From contig NZ_CBDIPG010000001.1 in NCBI RefSeq assembly GCF_965283645.1, forward strand, positions 1 to 64,000: 64,000 bases of DNA, given 5' to 3'. A program made the position numbers and the translations under genes. Source of the stretch: Kordia sp965283645. Lineage in GTDB: Bacteria; Bacteroidota; Bacteroidia; Flavobacteriales; Flavobacteriaceae. Under the pieces are notes generated by a model. The model worked only from the letters and a program-made list of their open reading frames with translations. It did not search any database and was not told the DNA's origin. The number at the start of each line of letters is the position of its first letter. Position 1 is the stretch's first letter. Positions 34,908 through 45,700 of the stretch are shown here, piece by piece.

Positions 34908-35282
34908 TTATTTACTTTTTTTAAAGAATGCTTTTCGAACCAAAATCATATAAATTATAATTGGAATCAGGATACATATAACTACAGAAGAAGCCACGTA
35001 ATTGCTTCCTAAGTTGTTGAATAGGTTTAGGAAATCAACCGATTTTTGAAATAGATGATCACAAAATTGTGTGAAATCTGGAATGAATAGGAGCGAAGCA
35101 ATGATGATTACAGAGAATACAATTGTGAATTTTCGTTGCTTATATATCTTGTCAAGAAGTATACTCCACGAAAGTGGAATAAAGATAAACCATACAATAC
35201 TGTTTATTTCTTTGTAGTTAAAGCCCGTGAGATTGGCAATCCAAAGTAAGATTTCATAAGTGTAGTTAAAGATAGTATCCAT
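34908..35282 (-). CDS. hypothetical protein with four membrane helices
   Basis: A 124-residue protein with about four hydrophobic helices (roughly 5-20, 27-43, 50-68 and 93-115) and a basic C-terminus (RKAFFKKSK). No family recognised. It sits alone between uvrA and the terminator of the metalloprotease gene. Confidence 0.68.
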   Translation of the reverse strand: MDTIFNYTYEILLWIANLTGFNYKEINSIVWFIFIPLSWSILLDKIYKQRKFTIVFSVIIIASLLFIPDFTQFCDHLFQKSVDFLNLFNNLGSNYVASSVVICILIPIIIYMILVRKAFFKKSK

Positions 35283-35296
35283 CGAAGTGAGTTCAT

Positions 35297-35330
35297 AAAA
35301 AAACTCCGAAACAGATGCTTCGGAGTTTTT
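35297..35330 (-). terminator. terminator downstream of the T9SS protease gene
   Basis: Strong stem AAAACTCCGAA / TTCGGAGTTTT with an 8-nt loop, with A and T runs on both sides. It lies just beyond the stop of the gene at 35353 and can act in both directions. Confidence 0.8.
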
Positions 35331-35352
35331 ATTATATAGTTGAGAAATATGA

Positions 35353-38106
35353 TTATTCGATAATCAATTTCTTCGTTACTGTTTTTTCTTGATCAGTTAC
35401 TGTAATCAAATACATACCAGTACTTACATTTTTTAAAGAAATATTTTCTTTAAATGTAGACGTAGCGTTGTAGTTTTTAGTATGAACTAATCTTCCAGAG
35501 ATATCATGTACAGCTACATCAATATTCTCTCCAGATTGTGAGTTGAATGATAATGAAAACTCTCCTTTGTTTGGATTTGGATATAATGTAAAGTTTTCTA
35601 ACTCAAATTCTTCGTTACTTAACACAATAGTTGTTGTTGTTGTACAAAGTTCAATAGACAACTCATTTATAGTTCCAGTATCTCCGTTATAGAAATCGGC
35701 AGCGATTAGATTCCAAGTACCAGAAGGATTTAATCCGCCAAGTGTTGCTAAAAGTGAGTTTGCAGGAGGTGCAAATGTTCCCACAGTAGGTGAGGCACAG
35801 GTAATTGCTGGTTCACCATCTTTAAACGTTGCGTCAATATTTCCAAATTGAGCACTGTTACAACTTCTTACCCAAAAATCAGCGAAAGGACCAGAATTAG
35901 GAGATTGTAATCGTAAATATAAGTCTCCAATATAACCGTGTGTGATGTCTGTACTTACTCTGATATCCGTAACAGCTGTTGTTTCTGAAACAGCTAAAGG
36001 TACAGCTACCGCATTTCCTTGCTGATTTGCAGCTACACCATCAGGAATAGCAGTAGCAATTGCTCCTGTTGTATAAGTATTACATGTCATACTCTCTGTT
36101 ACAGTTGCTCCAATTGAGAATGATTTTGAAATTGTAAAGTAAATATTTCCAACAGCTTCAATTTTAATTCTACAATAAGGCTCAAAAACTACAGGGAATG
36201 TAATTGATTCAGAACCATCGTTAAGCGTATTACTTGCTAGTACAGTATCAAAGTTTTGTCCTCCATCAGTAGATAATAAGATATTTACATTAGAAGTATT
36301 GATTCCATTAGCAGTTGTTCCAGCAACATCCCAAGTAACAGTTGTATTTGTTCCAGTTGGAAAACTTTCGTTTGTTGTGTCAGGAGCAGTTACTCTAAAA
36401 GGACCTGTATTTGCTAACGTAACAACCATATTGTCTCTATTTGTTTGTCCTCCATTAGGAGAACCATTGTCTCTTACTGTTAAAGCAAAATCCATAGTTC
36501 TTGCAACATTAGGGATAACTTCCCAAGCTGGTGTTAAGTTACCATCTAAGACGTCACTTAATTGTGGGAATGTACGATCTCCTGTTGTCATTGGAGAGTA
36601 CGATCTAAATTGTGGATCGCTTGTACTTGTTGTAGAAGGCAAATCTGTTGTAATACCAACATCCGTTTGTTCCCAGCAATATGATAATACATCACCGGCA
36701 TTTGCATCAATAGCAGTTCCAGATAATGTAAAAGCAGTTCCGTAAGGAATTGTATAATCAATACCAGCATTTACAACTGGAGCGGCATTTCCATTTAAAG
36801 TATTTGTTGAACACGTAGGTTCTCCTGGAGGAGTTATACGAATCCACATTTCGTTGATACTTATTGCATGAAAATGATCATCACTATTGTTTTGTACGTT
36901 GTCAGAACCACAAATACCAGCATATGCCATGATTGTTGTTCCGCTTCCTGGCTCAACAGCCGTTGTTGCACTTCTGTTTCCACCAGAACAAGAACCTTGT
37001 CCACCATTAAATGTGTGGTTAGCCCCATATTGGTGACCCATTTCGTGTGCTACGAAGTCAACATCAAAAGGATCTCCAACTGGATTTGTTCCTCCTGTTA
37101 CACCTCTTGCTTTTGCATTACTGTAACAAATACCACCACGAGCGGCTAATCCACCACCATTAATTGTAAATACGTGACCGATGTCATAATTTGCAGTTCC
37201 AATATTAGCATCAATGATTACTTGATTTTCATTGATCATAGTTCCAGCAGGATTAAAAGTATTAGTAGCTGGCATATCTGAGTATCCATCATTTTCTGCA
37301 ATGAATATAATACTCGAATTATCAACTAAGGTCATTGTTAACGAAAGATCTCTTTCAAATATTGCATTTACTCTCGTCATTGTAACGTTCATAGCAGCCA
37401 ATACAGTAGCTCTTTTTACAGCATCTGAAGCAGCAGCTTGTCCAGCGGCATTGATATGAAAGTTTGCATAGTTTTGTGTACATGCCAATGCTAAACGGAA
37501 TGTTCTTAATGTTCCATCGTTTGCATTTTCAGGAGAAAAAGTTCCATTAACATCTGTTCTGTCTTCCGTAGAATCATCTACAAGACATCCAATTTTTTCT
37601 TCTAAGCTGTTAGCATACAAATTTTCCTTTGCATACATTACATATGTTTGCAAATCTGTTGTCATTGGATCAATGTAGTATGTTTTTCCAATGGTGTGAA
37701 CCGTTGCATGAAATCCAAAAACAGTAGTAGAAAAACGAATAATTGTTCCTGTATTTTCTCTACTTACAGCTACATATGATTGAATCTCTGGATAGTTAGC
37801 CGCAAAATCACGGTCTAATACAGAAGCATTGTATACTTCAAAGTTTTCCATTTTTCCGTTAGCAGTAGGAAATTGCACTACAATTTCTGAATCGATATTT
37901 AAATCTCTATCAGGAGCATCCGAAAGTACTTCTTTTAAGGCACTCATGTTCAAATTGAACAAGTCATACGCTACAGGAGTAGAGTTTCTGTCTAATAAAT
38001 CAGCTTGTTGGATTTTAGCTTCATCCGTTTTTTGCCAAAATGATCTCCCTTGCGAGAAACCAATAATGGGAATTAATAATAATATAAAAAAGTAGTTCTT
38101 TCTCAT
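35353..38106 (-). CDS. reprolysin-like metallopeptidase with P-domain and T9SS sorting domain
   Basis: A 917-residue secreted protease. After the signal peptide and propeptide, the zinc motif HEMGHQYGANH (HExxHxxGxxH) is at residues 354-364, the metzincin type. An Ig-like region (about 440-660) follows, then a proprotein-convertase P-domain (about 665-825) and a T9SS type A sorting domain (about 835-917; LYPNPNKGEFSLSF...GMYLITVTDQ). It is exported through type IX secretion, probably for protein degradation outside the cell. It is monocistronic with a strong terminator. Confidence 0.9.
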   Translation of the reverse strand: MRKNYFFILLLIPIIGFSQGRSFWQKTDEAKIQQADLLDRNSTPVAYDLFNLNMSALKEVLSDAPDRDLNIDSEIVVQFPTANGKMENFEVYNASVLDRDFAANYPEIQSYVAVSRENTGTIIRFSTTVFGFHATVHTIGKTYYIDPMTTDLQTYVMYAKENLYANSLEEKIGCLVDDSTEDRTDVNGTFSPENANDGTLRTFRLALACTQNYANFHINAAGQAAASDAVKRATVLAAMNVTMTRVNAIFERDLSLTMTLVDNSSIIFIAENDGYSDMPATNTFNPAGTMINENQVIIDANIGTANYDIGHVFTINGGGLAARGGICYSNAKARGVTGGTNPVGDPFDVDFVAHEMGHQYGANHTFNGGQGSCSGGNRSATTAVEPGSGTTIMAYAGICGSDNVQNNSDDHFHAISINEMWIRITPPGEPTCSTNTLNGNAAPVVNAGIDYTIPYGTAFTLSGTAIDANAGDVLSYCWEQTDVGITTDLPSTTSTSDPQFRSYSPMTTGDRTFPQLSDVLDGNLTPAWEVIPNVARTMDFALTVRDNGSPNGGQTNRDNMVVTLANTGPFRVTAPDTTNESFPTGTNTTVTWDVAGTTANGINTSNVNILLSTDGGQNFDTVLASNTLNDGSESITFPVVFEPYCRIKIEAVGNIYFTISKSFSIGATVTESMTCNTYTTGAIATAIPDGVAANQQGNAVAVPLAVSETTAVTDIRVSTDITHGYIGDLYLRLQSPNSGPFADFWVRSCNSAQFGNIDATFKDGEPAITCASPTVGTFAPPANSLLATLGGLNPSGTWNLIAADFYNGDTGTINELSIELCTTTTTIVLSNEEFELENFTLYPNPNKGEFSLSFNSQSGENIDVAVHDISGRLVHTKNYNATSTFKENISLKNVSTGMYLITVTDQEKTVTKKLIIE

Positions 38107-38228
38107 AATTTATAGATTGATTTTAGTTTAATAAAAGTGTGGTAAAGTTAATTCTTTTTTTAAAATACTGTATAAAACCTGTAACAATTATATAAATAAA
38201 TGTTAAATTTTAACAGATTAGCTATTGT

Positions 38229-38939
38229 TTAGTTCCAAGCTTTTACATTCTTAATGGGTAAATCTATGAACATAATAGTGTGTGAGTTTGGTAATGATAT
38301 ACCACTTTTTGTAGGTTGCCAATTGTCCCAAGTTGCGTACAATCCGCCAATAGGAATGATGCTAACCCACATTTTATAACCTTTTGGACGGTAATTTTCA
38401 TCCAATATCCACATATAGGAATCGCCAGGCGTTGTGCCGCCACTTGCATAAGTAATCAACAATCCTTTTTTATCATTTTCTAAGGATACAATACTACGCG
38501 TAACACCTTCATCAAAAACTTTATACGGTGCTACTAACCAAAAGGAATCATTGTTGAAGTATGAAAGTGCTTTGTCAATATAGCTTGAAGCTTTTTCTGA
38601 AGTCATTTTTGTTCCGTCAACGGTAACAGTACTTGTTTTTGGATATTTTAGGTCTAAATTTACTTTTATAGTATTCCATGAAACATCAACTTTGTGTTGA
38701 TCTTTATCCCACAAATAGTGATGTTCGCCAGGAAATGTCCAACTTAAATACCGTGTGTTTTTATAATTTTCATGTTGAACTGCAGTAAGCATTTTGGTTG
38801 CTAACGCATCTGCTTCTGTTCCTGTTATTCCACTTGGTAACGGTTCATTGTATTTTAAATAGGCAAAAGCAAAAAGGAGCAGTAGTATGACAAGAATACC
38901 TAAAATCCCTTTTCCTATAATTTTGAATATTTTCTTCAT
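38229..38939 (-). CDS. hypothetical membrane-anchored protein
   Basis: A 236-residue protein with one N-terminal membrane helix (about 10-30) and an extracytoplasmic domain with repeated Trp and beta-strand character (YLSWTFPGEHHYLWDKDQHKVDVSW, GLYATWDNWQPTKSG). Conserved-looking in Bacteroidota, but I do not recall a named family or role. It lies 35 bp downstream of the DUF4846 gene on the same strand. Confidence 0.72.
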   Translation of the reverse strand: MKKIFKIIGKGILGILVILLLLFAFAYLKYNEPLPSGITGTEADALATKMLTAVQHENYKNTRYLSWTFPGEHHYLWDKDQHKVDVSWNTIKVNLDLKYPKTSTVTVDGTKMTSEKASSYIDKALSYFNNDSFWLVAPYKVFDEGVTRSIVSLENDKKGLLITYASGGTTPGDSYMWILDENYRPKGYKMWVSIIPIGGLYATWDNWQPTKSGISLPNSHTIMFIDLPIKNVKAWN

Positions 38940-38974
38940 TGATTTGGGTTTCGTTTGTGTGGTTTATAGGAAAT

Positions 38975-39826
38975 TTAGTCTTTAAATCGTCGTAAATCAG
39001 TACTTTCAAAAGTCCATTCAGGCGTGTAAATTGTTCCCGATTTGGCTTCATACCAAGGACTGATTTTTGTATTTTTTCTATTTACTAAGATTTGAGTTTC
39101 TTGTGCAGGCATGTAACTTTGTGCCAGCATGAATATTTTGTCACCGTGCTCATTTTTTGCCACATCAACTACAATTACGGCATGTCCGAACGGATTTCCT
39201 TGTTGAATAAAAACATCACCAACTTCAATCATTTTAATGTCGGTTACTTTTACTAATTCTTTTCGTAAGGAAGCTGTATTCGCATACGCGAAAATATAAT
39301 TCATGTATTTCCTGAATTTTTTATACGAATGATCACCGTTTGCATATTTTTTGAAATATCTCGGTTTTCCGTCTGATAGGAAGTTAAAGTGAATATCATT
39401 CAACCGTTTGTGCGCAAATAAATATTCGCCACGCAAACGCATCACAGCATCTGCGCATTGTTGTAAGTCGCGCGTACCAATTTCCATGTCTACCACAGAA
39501 ACATATACATTGTTATTACGTTTTTCATTACCATTATAATATTTTACAATACTGTTAAATGGCTTTAAAGGTAATTTTCGCAAATAGGTGCCAAAATGAG
39601 TTGCTTCAAGCGGAATTCTGGTATAGTTTTTTGGAGTGTTAAAGCGTGTTTCAATAGTTTTTTCTGTTGGATTGATCAAATTTTCTGCCTGAAGATCTTC
39701 TTGAAATGCGAGTTTACTTGTTTGATTTGAGGCCTGTTTTTGTTCATTCGCGCAAGCGAAACAGACCAAAGCCAGAAAAAGTGAAAGTGCTATATTTTTT
39801 ATTGAATGTTTTGTCAAACTTCGCAA
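38975..39826 (-). CDS. DUF4846 lipoprotein
   Basis: A 283-residue lipoprotein (LVCFAC, Cys25) with the DUF4846 domain over most of its length: THFGTYLRKLPLKPFNSIVKYYNG, QQCADAVMRLRGEYLF and GDVFIQQGNPFGHAVIVVDVA are family landmarks, the last with a His that recalls cysteine-peptidase-like folds, but no enzyme activity is known. There is no ATG ahead of the signal; the start is a TTG at 39826 or 12 bases later. Confidence 0.78.
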   Translation of the reverse strand: MRSLTKHSIKNIALSLFLALVCFACANEQKQASNQTSKLAFQEDLQAENLINPTEKTIETRFNTPKNYTRIPLEATHFGTYLRKLPLKPFNSIVKYYNGNEKRNNNVYVSVVDMEIGTRDLQQCADAVMRLRGEYLFAHKRLNDIHFNFLSDGKPRYFKKYANGDHSYKKFRKYMNYIFAYANTASLRKELVKVTDIKMIEVGDVFIQQGNPFGHAVIVVDVAKNEHGDKIFMLAQSYMPAQETQILVNRKNTKISPWYEAKSGTIYTPEWTFESTDLRRFKD

Positions 39827-39954
39827 TGTATGTTTATTTTTACGTACTAATTAAGATGAAAAATGCTCGGATGTTTACACCGAAATAGTGTATAAATTTA
39901 CAAAATAATACAAGCAATTAATAACTATATACATATAAATAACTACGAAATAGC

Positions 39955-40479
39955 ATGAATATTTTAGGAATAAGCTCAAGAATTAAACACCCTAAATACG
40001 GATTAGGTGTTGTAACCAATGTAACTTCCAAGCATTATTGGGTTACTTTTATTGAAAACGGACTCGAAACTATTGCTATTGATAGTGATTTTGAAATAAT
40101 TGATGCCGTAGAAGATGAAGTTGATAGTGTAAGTTTTTATGAAGTAGAAACCATTTTGAAAAATATGCTTAAAAAATGGTCAGATGTGTCTGAAATTGTT
40201 CCGATGGCTGATAAGTGGAAAGGTGGAAAACTCGTTTTAGAACCTGGCGATACCAATTTGAAAGGAAAAGAAATTCCGATTGATGGCTTTTTTCATAAAA
40301 TTGTAATGGTTCGTGATCGCATTCGTGTGATGGAACAAAAAATAAATTCAAGCAATTTGGACGATCAAGACAAAGTCGATTTACAACAATATATTACACG
40401 TATGTATGGAAGTTTGACAACGTTTAATGTATTGTTTAAGAACAAATCACAGCAATTTGTAGGTTCACGTTCTAAATAA
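39955..40479 (+). CDS. conserved hypothetical cytosolic protein
   Basis: A 174-residue protein without signal or membrane segment. The first 45 residues (ISSRIKHPKYGLGVVTNVTSKHYWVTFIENGLETIAID) look like a small SH3/Tudor-like barrel of the kind seen in CarD- and UvrD-C-terminal domains, which bind protein or nucleic acid; the rest is helical. I do not recognise the family. It is divergent from the DUF4846 gene and converges on the fasciclin gene, separated by a bidirectional terminator. Confidence 0.7.
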   Translation: MNILGISSRIKHPKYGLGVVTNVTSKHYWVTFIENGLETIAIDSDFEIIDAVEDEVDSVSFYEVETILKNMLKKWSDVSEIVPMADKWKGGKLVLEPGDTNLKGKEIPIDGFFHKIVMVRDRIRVMEQKINSSNLDDQDKVDLQQYITRMYGSLTTFNVLFKNKSQQFVGSRSK

Positions 40480-40529
40480 GAGCTTTGGTTGCTGGTTGTT
40501 TTTTTAAACACTAAATACTAAACATAAAA

Positions 40530-40560
40530 AAGGAACGATTTATAAAAAACCGTTCCTTTT
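40530..40560 (+). terminator. bidirectional terminator
   Basis: Stem AAAGGAACG / CGTTCCTTT with A and T runs, placed between two convergent genes (stops at 40479 and 40586). Confidence 0.8.
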
Positions 40561-40585
40561 CATTTGTAAAACTAACCAACACTAT

Positions 40586-41098
40586 TTATGGCATCACCAC
40601 ACTATCAATAACGTGAATTACTCCGTTGCTAGCCATAATATCTGTTTTAGAAATCATGCTATAGTTACCGTTAGCGTCTTTCAGCCAAATTCCTTTGTCG
40701 TTTTGTATAACAGTTATTTTTGCTCCGCTAAGCGTTGTTAGCGTCACTTTTCCTTTCCCCTTTTTCAAAGCAGCAACAACATCTTTTGCCGTTAATTTTC
40801 CTTTAATTACGTGATATGTTAAAACACTTGCTAATTTCGATTTGTTTTCAGGCTTCAATAAATTACCCAATGCAGTCGCATCTACTTTTGCAAAAGCAGC
40901 GTTTGTTGGTGCAAATACTGTAAATGGTCCATCTGACTTTAATGCTTTTACCAATCCGGCAGCTTTAACAGCTGTAACCAATGTTGAAAAACTTTTATTT
41001 GAAGCAGCAATGTCTACAATATCTTTACTTTGTGCAGTCGCATTTACTGTAAATAAGAAAATTGCTGCAGTGGTGATTGTTAAGATTAATTTTTTCAT
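40586..41098 (-). CDS. fasciclin (FAS1) domain secreted protein
   Basis: A 170-residue secreted protein with a signal peptide (ending ATAQ) and a single FAS1 domain: PFTVFAPTNAAFAKV (about 60-74) and the YHVIKGKLTAKDVV...NGVIHVIDSVVMP ending are diagnostic. FAS1 proteins mediate adhesion or matrix contact. It has its own terminator and lies divergent from the ECF sigma gene across about 130 bp. Confidence 0.9.
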   Translation of the reverse strand: MKKLILTITTAAIFLFTVNATAQSKDIVDIAASNKSFSTLVTAVKAAGLVKALKSDGPFTVFAPTNAAFAKVDATALGNLLKPENKSKLASVLTYHVIKGKLTAKDVVAALKKGKGKVTLTTLSGAKITVIQNDKGIWLKDANGNYSMISKTDIMASNGVIHVIDSVVMP

Positions 41099-41229
41099 AA
41101 TAATGTTTAAATTTTTTTAGATTATTTTTTTAGTTTGTTAAGCGCTTTCAATATTATATACACAAGTTTTTAGCGTTTGGATGAGCTAGGTCGATTTTTT
41201 TTTTAAATTTGATAAGATTTATTTTACAC

Positions 41230-41790
41230 GTGAACAACGAAACCATATTAATTGCTCGATTTCAAGATCGAGATGAAACCGCACTAACCAAGCTATACGA
41301 CAAGTATTCTGGTGCTATATATGGTGTTATCATTCGAATGTGTAGCAATGAAGAAGCGGCGCAAGAAATTTTGCAAGAAACTTTTATGAAGGCATGGAAT
41401 AAATCACATTTGTATGATGCTTCAAAAGGAAAATTTTATACTTGGTTGTATAGAATTGCACGAAATACAACTTTAAATTTTCTAAGAAAAGATGAAAAAC
41501 TCATCCAAATGGAAGATTTAAGTGTATATACAGATGAAGAACAAGGAGTTTCAGAAAATATAGCATTGCATACAGAATTAAAAGGAGCATTGTCTAAATT
41601 AGATGCACATCATCAAAAAGCCCTACAACTCGTATATTTTAATGGACTTACGCACAAAGAGGCACATGAAGAAATGAATGTGCCATTAGGAACGTTTAAA
41701 TCGTATGTGCGACAAGCAGTAGAAAAGTTGCGTGTTGTATATGCAAAAGAATTATTAGTATTGCTATGTATTATTGAACTGTTGACATGA
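41230..41790 (+). CDS. ECF-type RNA polymerase sigma factor
   Basis: A 186-residue sigma-70 family regulator with region 2 (LYDKYSGAIYGVIIRMCSNEEAAQEILQETFMKAWN, about 20-55) and region 4 (KALQLVYFNGLTHKEAHEEMNVPLGTFKSYVRQAVEKLR). I chose the GTG at 41230 (MNNETILI...); the frame opens with a TTG at 41209. Its last codons overlap the anti-sigma gene as ATGA, a standard sigma/anti-sigma pair. The T9SS Calx-beta protein downstream is a plausible target. Confidence 0.87.
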   Translation: MNNETILIARFQDRDETALTKLYDKYSGAIYGVIIRMCSNEEAAQEILQETFMKAWNKSHLYDASKGKFYTWLYRIARNTTLNFLRKDEKLIQMEDLSVYTDEEQGVSENIALHTELKGALSKLDAHHQKALQLVYFNGLTHKEAHEEMNVPLGTFKSYVRQAVEKLRVVYAKELLVLLCIIELLT

Positions 41791-42599
41791 AAGATAGAAA
41801 TACGATCATAGAAAGCGGAATGCTAGAACAATACTTTTTAGGTACTTTACCTGAAGAGCAAGTTGTTGTGCTTGAAAAAATGTTAGCTGAAGATAAAGTA
41901 TTAGCAGATCATTATGCTAAAATTGAGCAAGATTTTGAAAACATAGCTATTGAAAATGCGGTGCAGCCACCAAGTTTTGTAAAAGACAATATACTAAAGG
42001 CAATTCAAAACGATTCAACACTAAAAACACTTCCGAAAGAAAAAGAAATAACTACTACAGCTACAGCTGAAAAAATAGTAAGTTCACAAACCTTTATGTG
42101 GATTGCCGCAGGATTAGCCGCAATTTTTATGGTAAGTTCGTTGTGGATGTTTAATGAATGGAATACTACTCAGAACGATTTACAAATTACACAACAAGAA
42201 CTACAAACAATAAAAACACAAATTGCAAATTTAGAAGGAGACTTACAAACTTCTGAAGTACTTGCCGAAGTTGTAAAAGATCCGAATACGTTACAATATG
42301 CACTCAAAGGAAATGCTAAAATTCCGAACGGATTTGCAACAGCTTACATCAATCATGAAGAAAAATCAGCAATTGTAAATGTGCAGAAACTTCCAGCATT
42401 ACCTGCCGATAAAACCTATCAAATGTGGGCTGATGTTGATGGCGAAATGATTAATATGGGAATCATAGACAAAAGCCAAGATGTTGTTGTACTACAATAC
42501 ATTGATGAAGCTACCTCACTAAACATTACCATCGAACCTGCTGGCGGAAGCGATCATGCTACTGTTTCACAGTTGGTAACGAATGTGTATCTATACTAA
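41787..42599 (+). CDS. anti-sigma factor, RskA-type
   Basis: A 270-residue single-span membrane protein. The first about 75 residues resemble an anti-sigma zinc-finger-like domain (LEQYFLGTLPEEQVVVLEKMLAED), a transmembrane helix lies at about 105-122, a coiled coil follows, and the C-terminal 100 residues match the RskA/anti-sigma-K domain (YQMWADVDGEMINMGIID...ITIEPAGGSDHAT). It holds the sigma factor inactive at the membrane until a signal releases it. Confidence 0.85.
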   Translation: MKDRNTIIESGMLEQYFLGTLPEEQVVVLEKMLAEDKVLADHYAKIEQDFENIAIENAVQPPSFVKDNILKAIQNDSTLKTLPKEKEITTTATAEKIVSSQTFMWIAAGLAAIFMVSSLWMFNEWNTTQNDLQITQQELQTIKTQIANLEGDLQTSEVLAEVVKDPNTLQYALKGNAKIPNGFATAYINHEEKSAIVNVQKLPALPADKTYQMWADVDGEMINMGIIDKSQDVVVLQYIDEATSLNITIEPAGGSDHATVSQLVTNVYLY

Positions 42600-42721
42600 T
42601 TTTAGCATATTGCACTTTTACTAATTTTCGAATATAATTTAGGAAAATTTTTCAGATTCTAATTTGAAAAATAAAATAGTAGTTTATATTTACAACAAAC
42701 CAAAAGAATAACATTAAAACC

Positions 42722-45700
42722 ATGCGAATAAAAGTACTCGGATTTTTCCTGCTATTTGTTTTTTCGTTAAGTCATGCGAACAAATCAACCAATCTTTCTC
42801 CAAAAAAAACGTCAACAAAAACGACATATATGCCAGTTCTTACCATAGGTGATGTAACGGTTACCGAAGATGAAGGTTCGGCATTTATACCTATTGAGCT
42901 AGATGTAACAGATACTGTTGATACGGTAATTAGTATTACTACAGTAGACAATACTGCAACTGATCCAGAGGATTACACAACCACAGTTGTAACTGCAACA
43001 ATTCCAGCAGGACAGCTAAGTATAAGTGTATCCATTCCTATAACAGATGATGGCATTGGGGAACCTACAGAAAACTTTTTTGTAACGGGAACCGTAACTA
43101 GTGGAAACACCGCCAATACCAATGCATCAGGAACGGTCACTATAGGAGCAAATAATTATCCTTTCTTTAGTGTTCAAGATGTAATTGTTAATGAAATTAA
43201 TGGAACTGTAGCAATAGCGATTACATTAACCAATCCTAGTAGTGTAGATACAGTTTTTGATATAGCAACTTCAAACGGTACTGCCGTAAGTCCAGTTGAT
43301 TACACACCTGTTGACGAAACTGGAATTGTATTAGCCGCTGGACTCACTAATTTTACATATTCAATTCACATACTTGATGATGTTACTGTTGAATTTACAG
43401 AGAATTTTAATCTAAATGTAACTGTAACTAGTGGAAATACAGCTAATTATTCAGATACGGGAGATGTTACGATTACTGATAATGATCATTCTGTAATGGT
43501 TATAGGAGATGTAACGATTTCTGAAAATGCAGGTAGTGTTATTGTACCTATTACTATGGATGGACCAAGCCCTGTAGAAACAATAATTCAAATAAATACC
43601 ATAGACAATTCAGCAACGAATCCAAATGATTACATTTCTACAACGGTAACTGTTACAATTCCTATCTATCAAAGTTCGGCAAGTGTTGAAGTTCCCATTA
43701 CTGATGATATGATAGGCGAACCTACTACCGATTTTACGGTATATGGCGTAGTAACTACAGGAAATACATTAAATTCTTCTGATACAGGAACCATCACAAT
43801 CGTAGATAATGATGAAAGTACATTAATTATTAATGATATCTCTGTTTTAGAAGATGCAGGAAACATTGTTGTTCCAATTACAATAAATGGACAAAGTTCT
43901 GTTGATACAACAATTAATATCACAACTACAGACAATACAGCCATCAATCCAAATGATTATATGTCGGTAATGACTACAGTAACAATTCCTGCGCTACAAA
44001 CTACTACAAGTGTCACAATTCCGATAACGAATGATGATATGTTTGAAACTCCAGAAACATTTACTATACAAGGTGTCGTAACTTCGGGAAATACAATAAA
44101 TAGTAGCGATACAGGAACCGTTACAATCAATGATGATGGAAGTTGTGGTGGTGCTACCGTTGGTGCTTCGTGTGATGATGGCGATCCTGCAACACAATCC
44201 GATTTTATAGATGAAAATTGCAACTGTGTTGGTGAAGCCGTAGAAGATGTAGATGGTGATGGAATTTCCAACGGACAAGAAACGCTCAATGGAACCAATT
44301 ACAACGATCCTTGCGATCCTGTTCAAAATGTTGGTTATACCGGATGTGACGCTGATAATTCAGTATGGCAAGCCGCTAACTGTGACAATGATGATGTAAA
44401 CAATGCATTGGAAGTGGTACTAGGTTCAGATCCGTATGATACCAATTACAACAAAATACAAGGAAACGTAGCGTATGACATCAACAATGATGGTTGCAAT
44501 GGAACGGATGATATCGTATTTGCGTACACATCTGTAGATATTACAGAAGGAGCAACAACAACGACTGTATTTACAGATACTGCAGGTGATTATTCATACT
44601 TCACAACGACAGGAAATTACACCATAACACCAAACATAGAAAATGTAGCATTCTTCAATGTAAGTCCAGCGAATGCTACTGCCAATTTTCCAAGCACAAA
44701 CAATAGTGTAGTGGATCGGGATTTTTGTGTAACCAATAGTGGTACAAATCCTGATGTCGAAATAACAATAGCTCCAATTGAGTTTGCACGTCCCGGATTT
44801 GACGCTGTATATTGGATAAACTATAAAAACAAAGGAAATCAAACGGTTTCTGGCGATATAAGCTTTGCATATGATGATACAATTTCAAACTTTGTGAGTA
44901 GTACAGAAATGCCAAGTTCACAAACACCTGGACTGATCAATTGGACGTATACAGACTTAGTTCCTTTTGAAAATAGAGACTTCTATGTAGTATTAAACAT
45001 AAATCCGCCAACAGCAACACCACCTGTAAACAATGGCGATCAGTTGTCTTACACTGCAATGATAAATCCAATTGTGGGTGATATCTTTCCAGAAGATAAC
45101 CTATTTGAACTTCAACAAACTGTGGTTGGTTCGTATGATCCAAATGACATTACTTGTTTAGAAGGAAGTACTGAAAATCCTGATGCCATCGGAAAATATT
45201 TGCATTACGTCATAAACTTTGAAAACACAGGAACATTCTTTGCAGAAAACATAATTGTCGAAATGGACATTGATGTTGCGGAATTTGACATAAACACACT
45301 AAGAATGCTCAGTAGTTCGCATGATGCAACTGTAAGTATCAATGGTACGATGGTTCGATTTATCTTTCAAAACATCTTTCTTCCAGTGGATGGACATGGA
45401 AATATTCTACTAAAAATAAGAACACAAAATACGTTAGTCGAAAACGACATTGTAAGTAACGATGCGCGTATCTTTTTCGATTATAACTTTCCAATTCAAA
45501 CAAACATTGCGAGTACTGAATTTGTAGTATTAAGCACGCAAGAATTTGAAGAAGATAAAAGTATTACTGTATATCCAAATCCTACCAAGGACAACGTACT
45601 AATTACGGCAAATACTAGCATTAAAAGCATTGAAATGTACGATATGCAAGGAAGAATCTTGTCGCAAGAAAGCTACAATGCAAATACTATAAACCTAAGC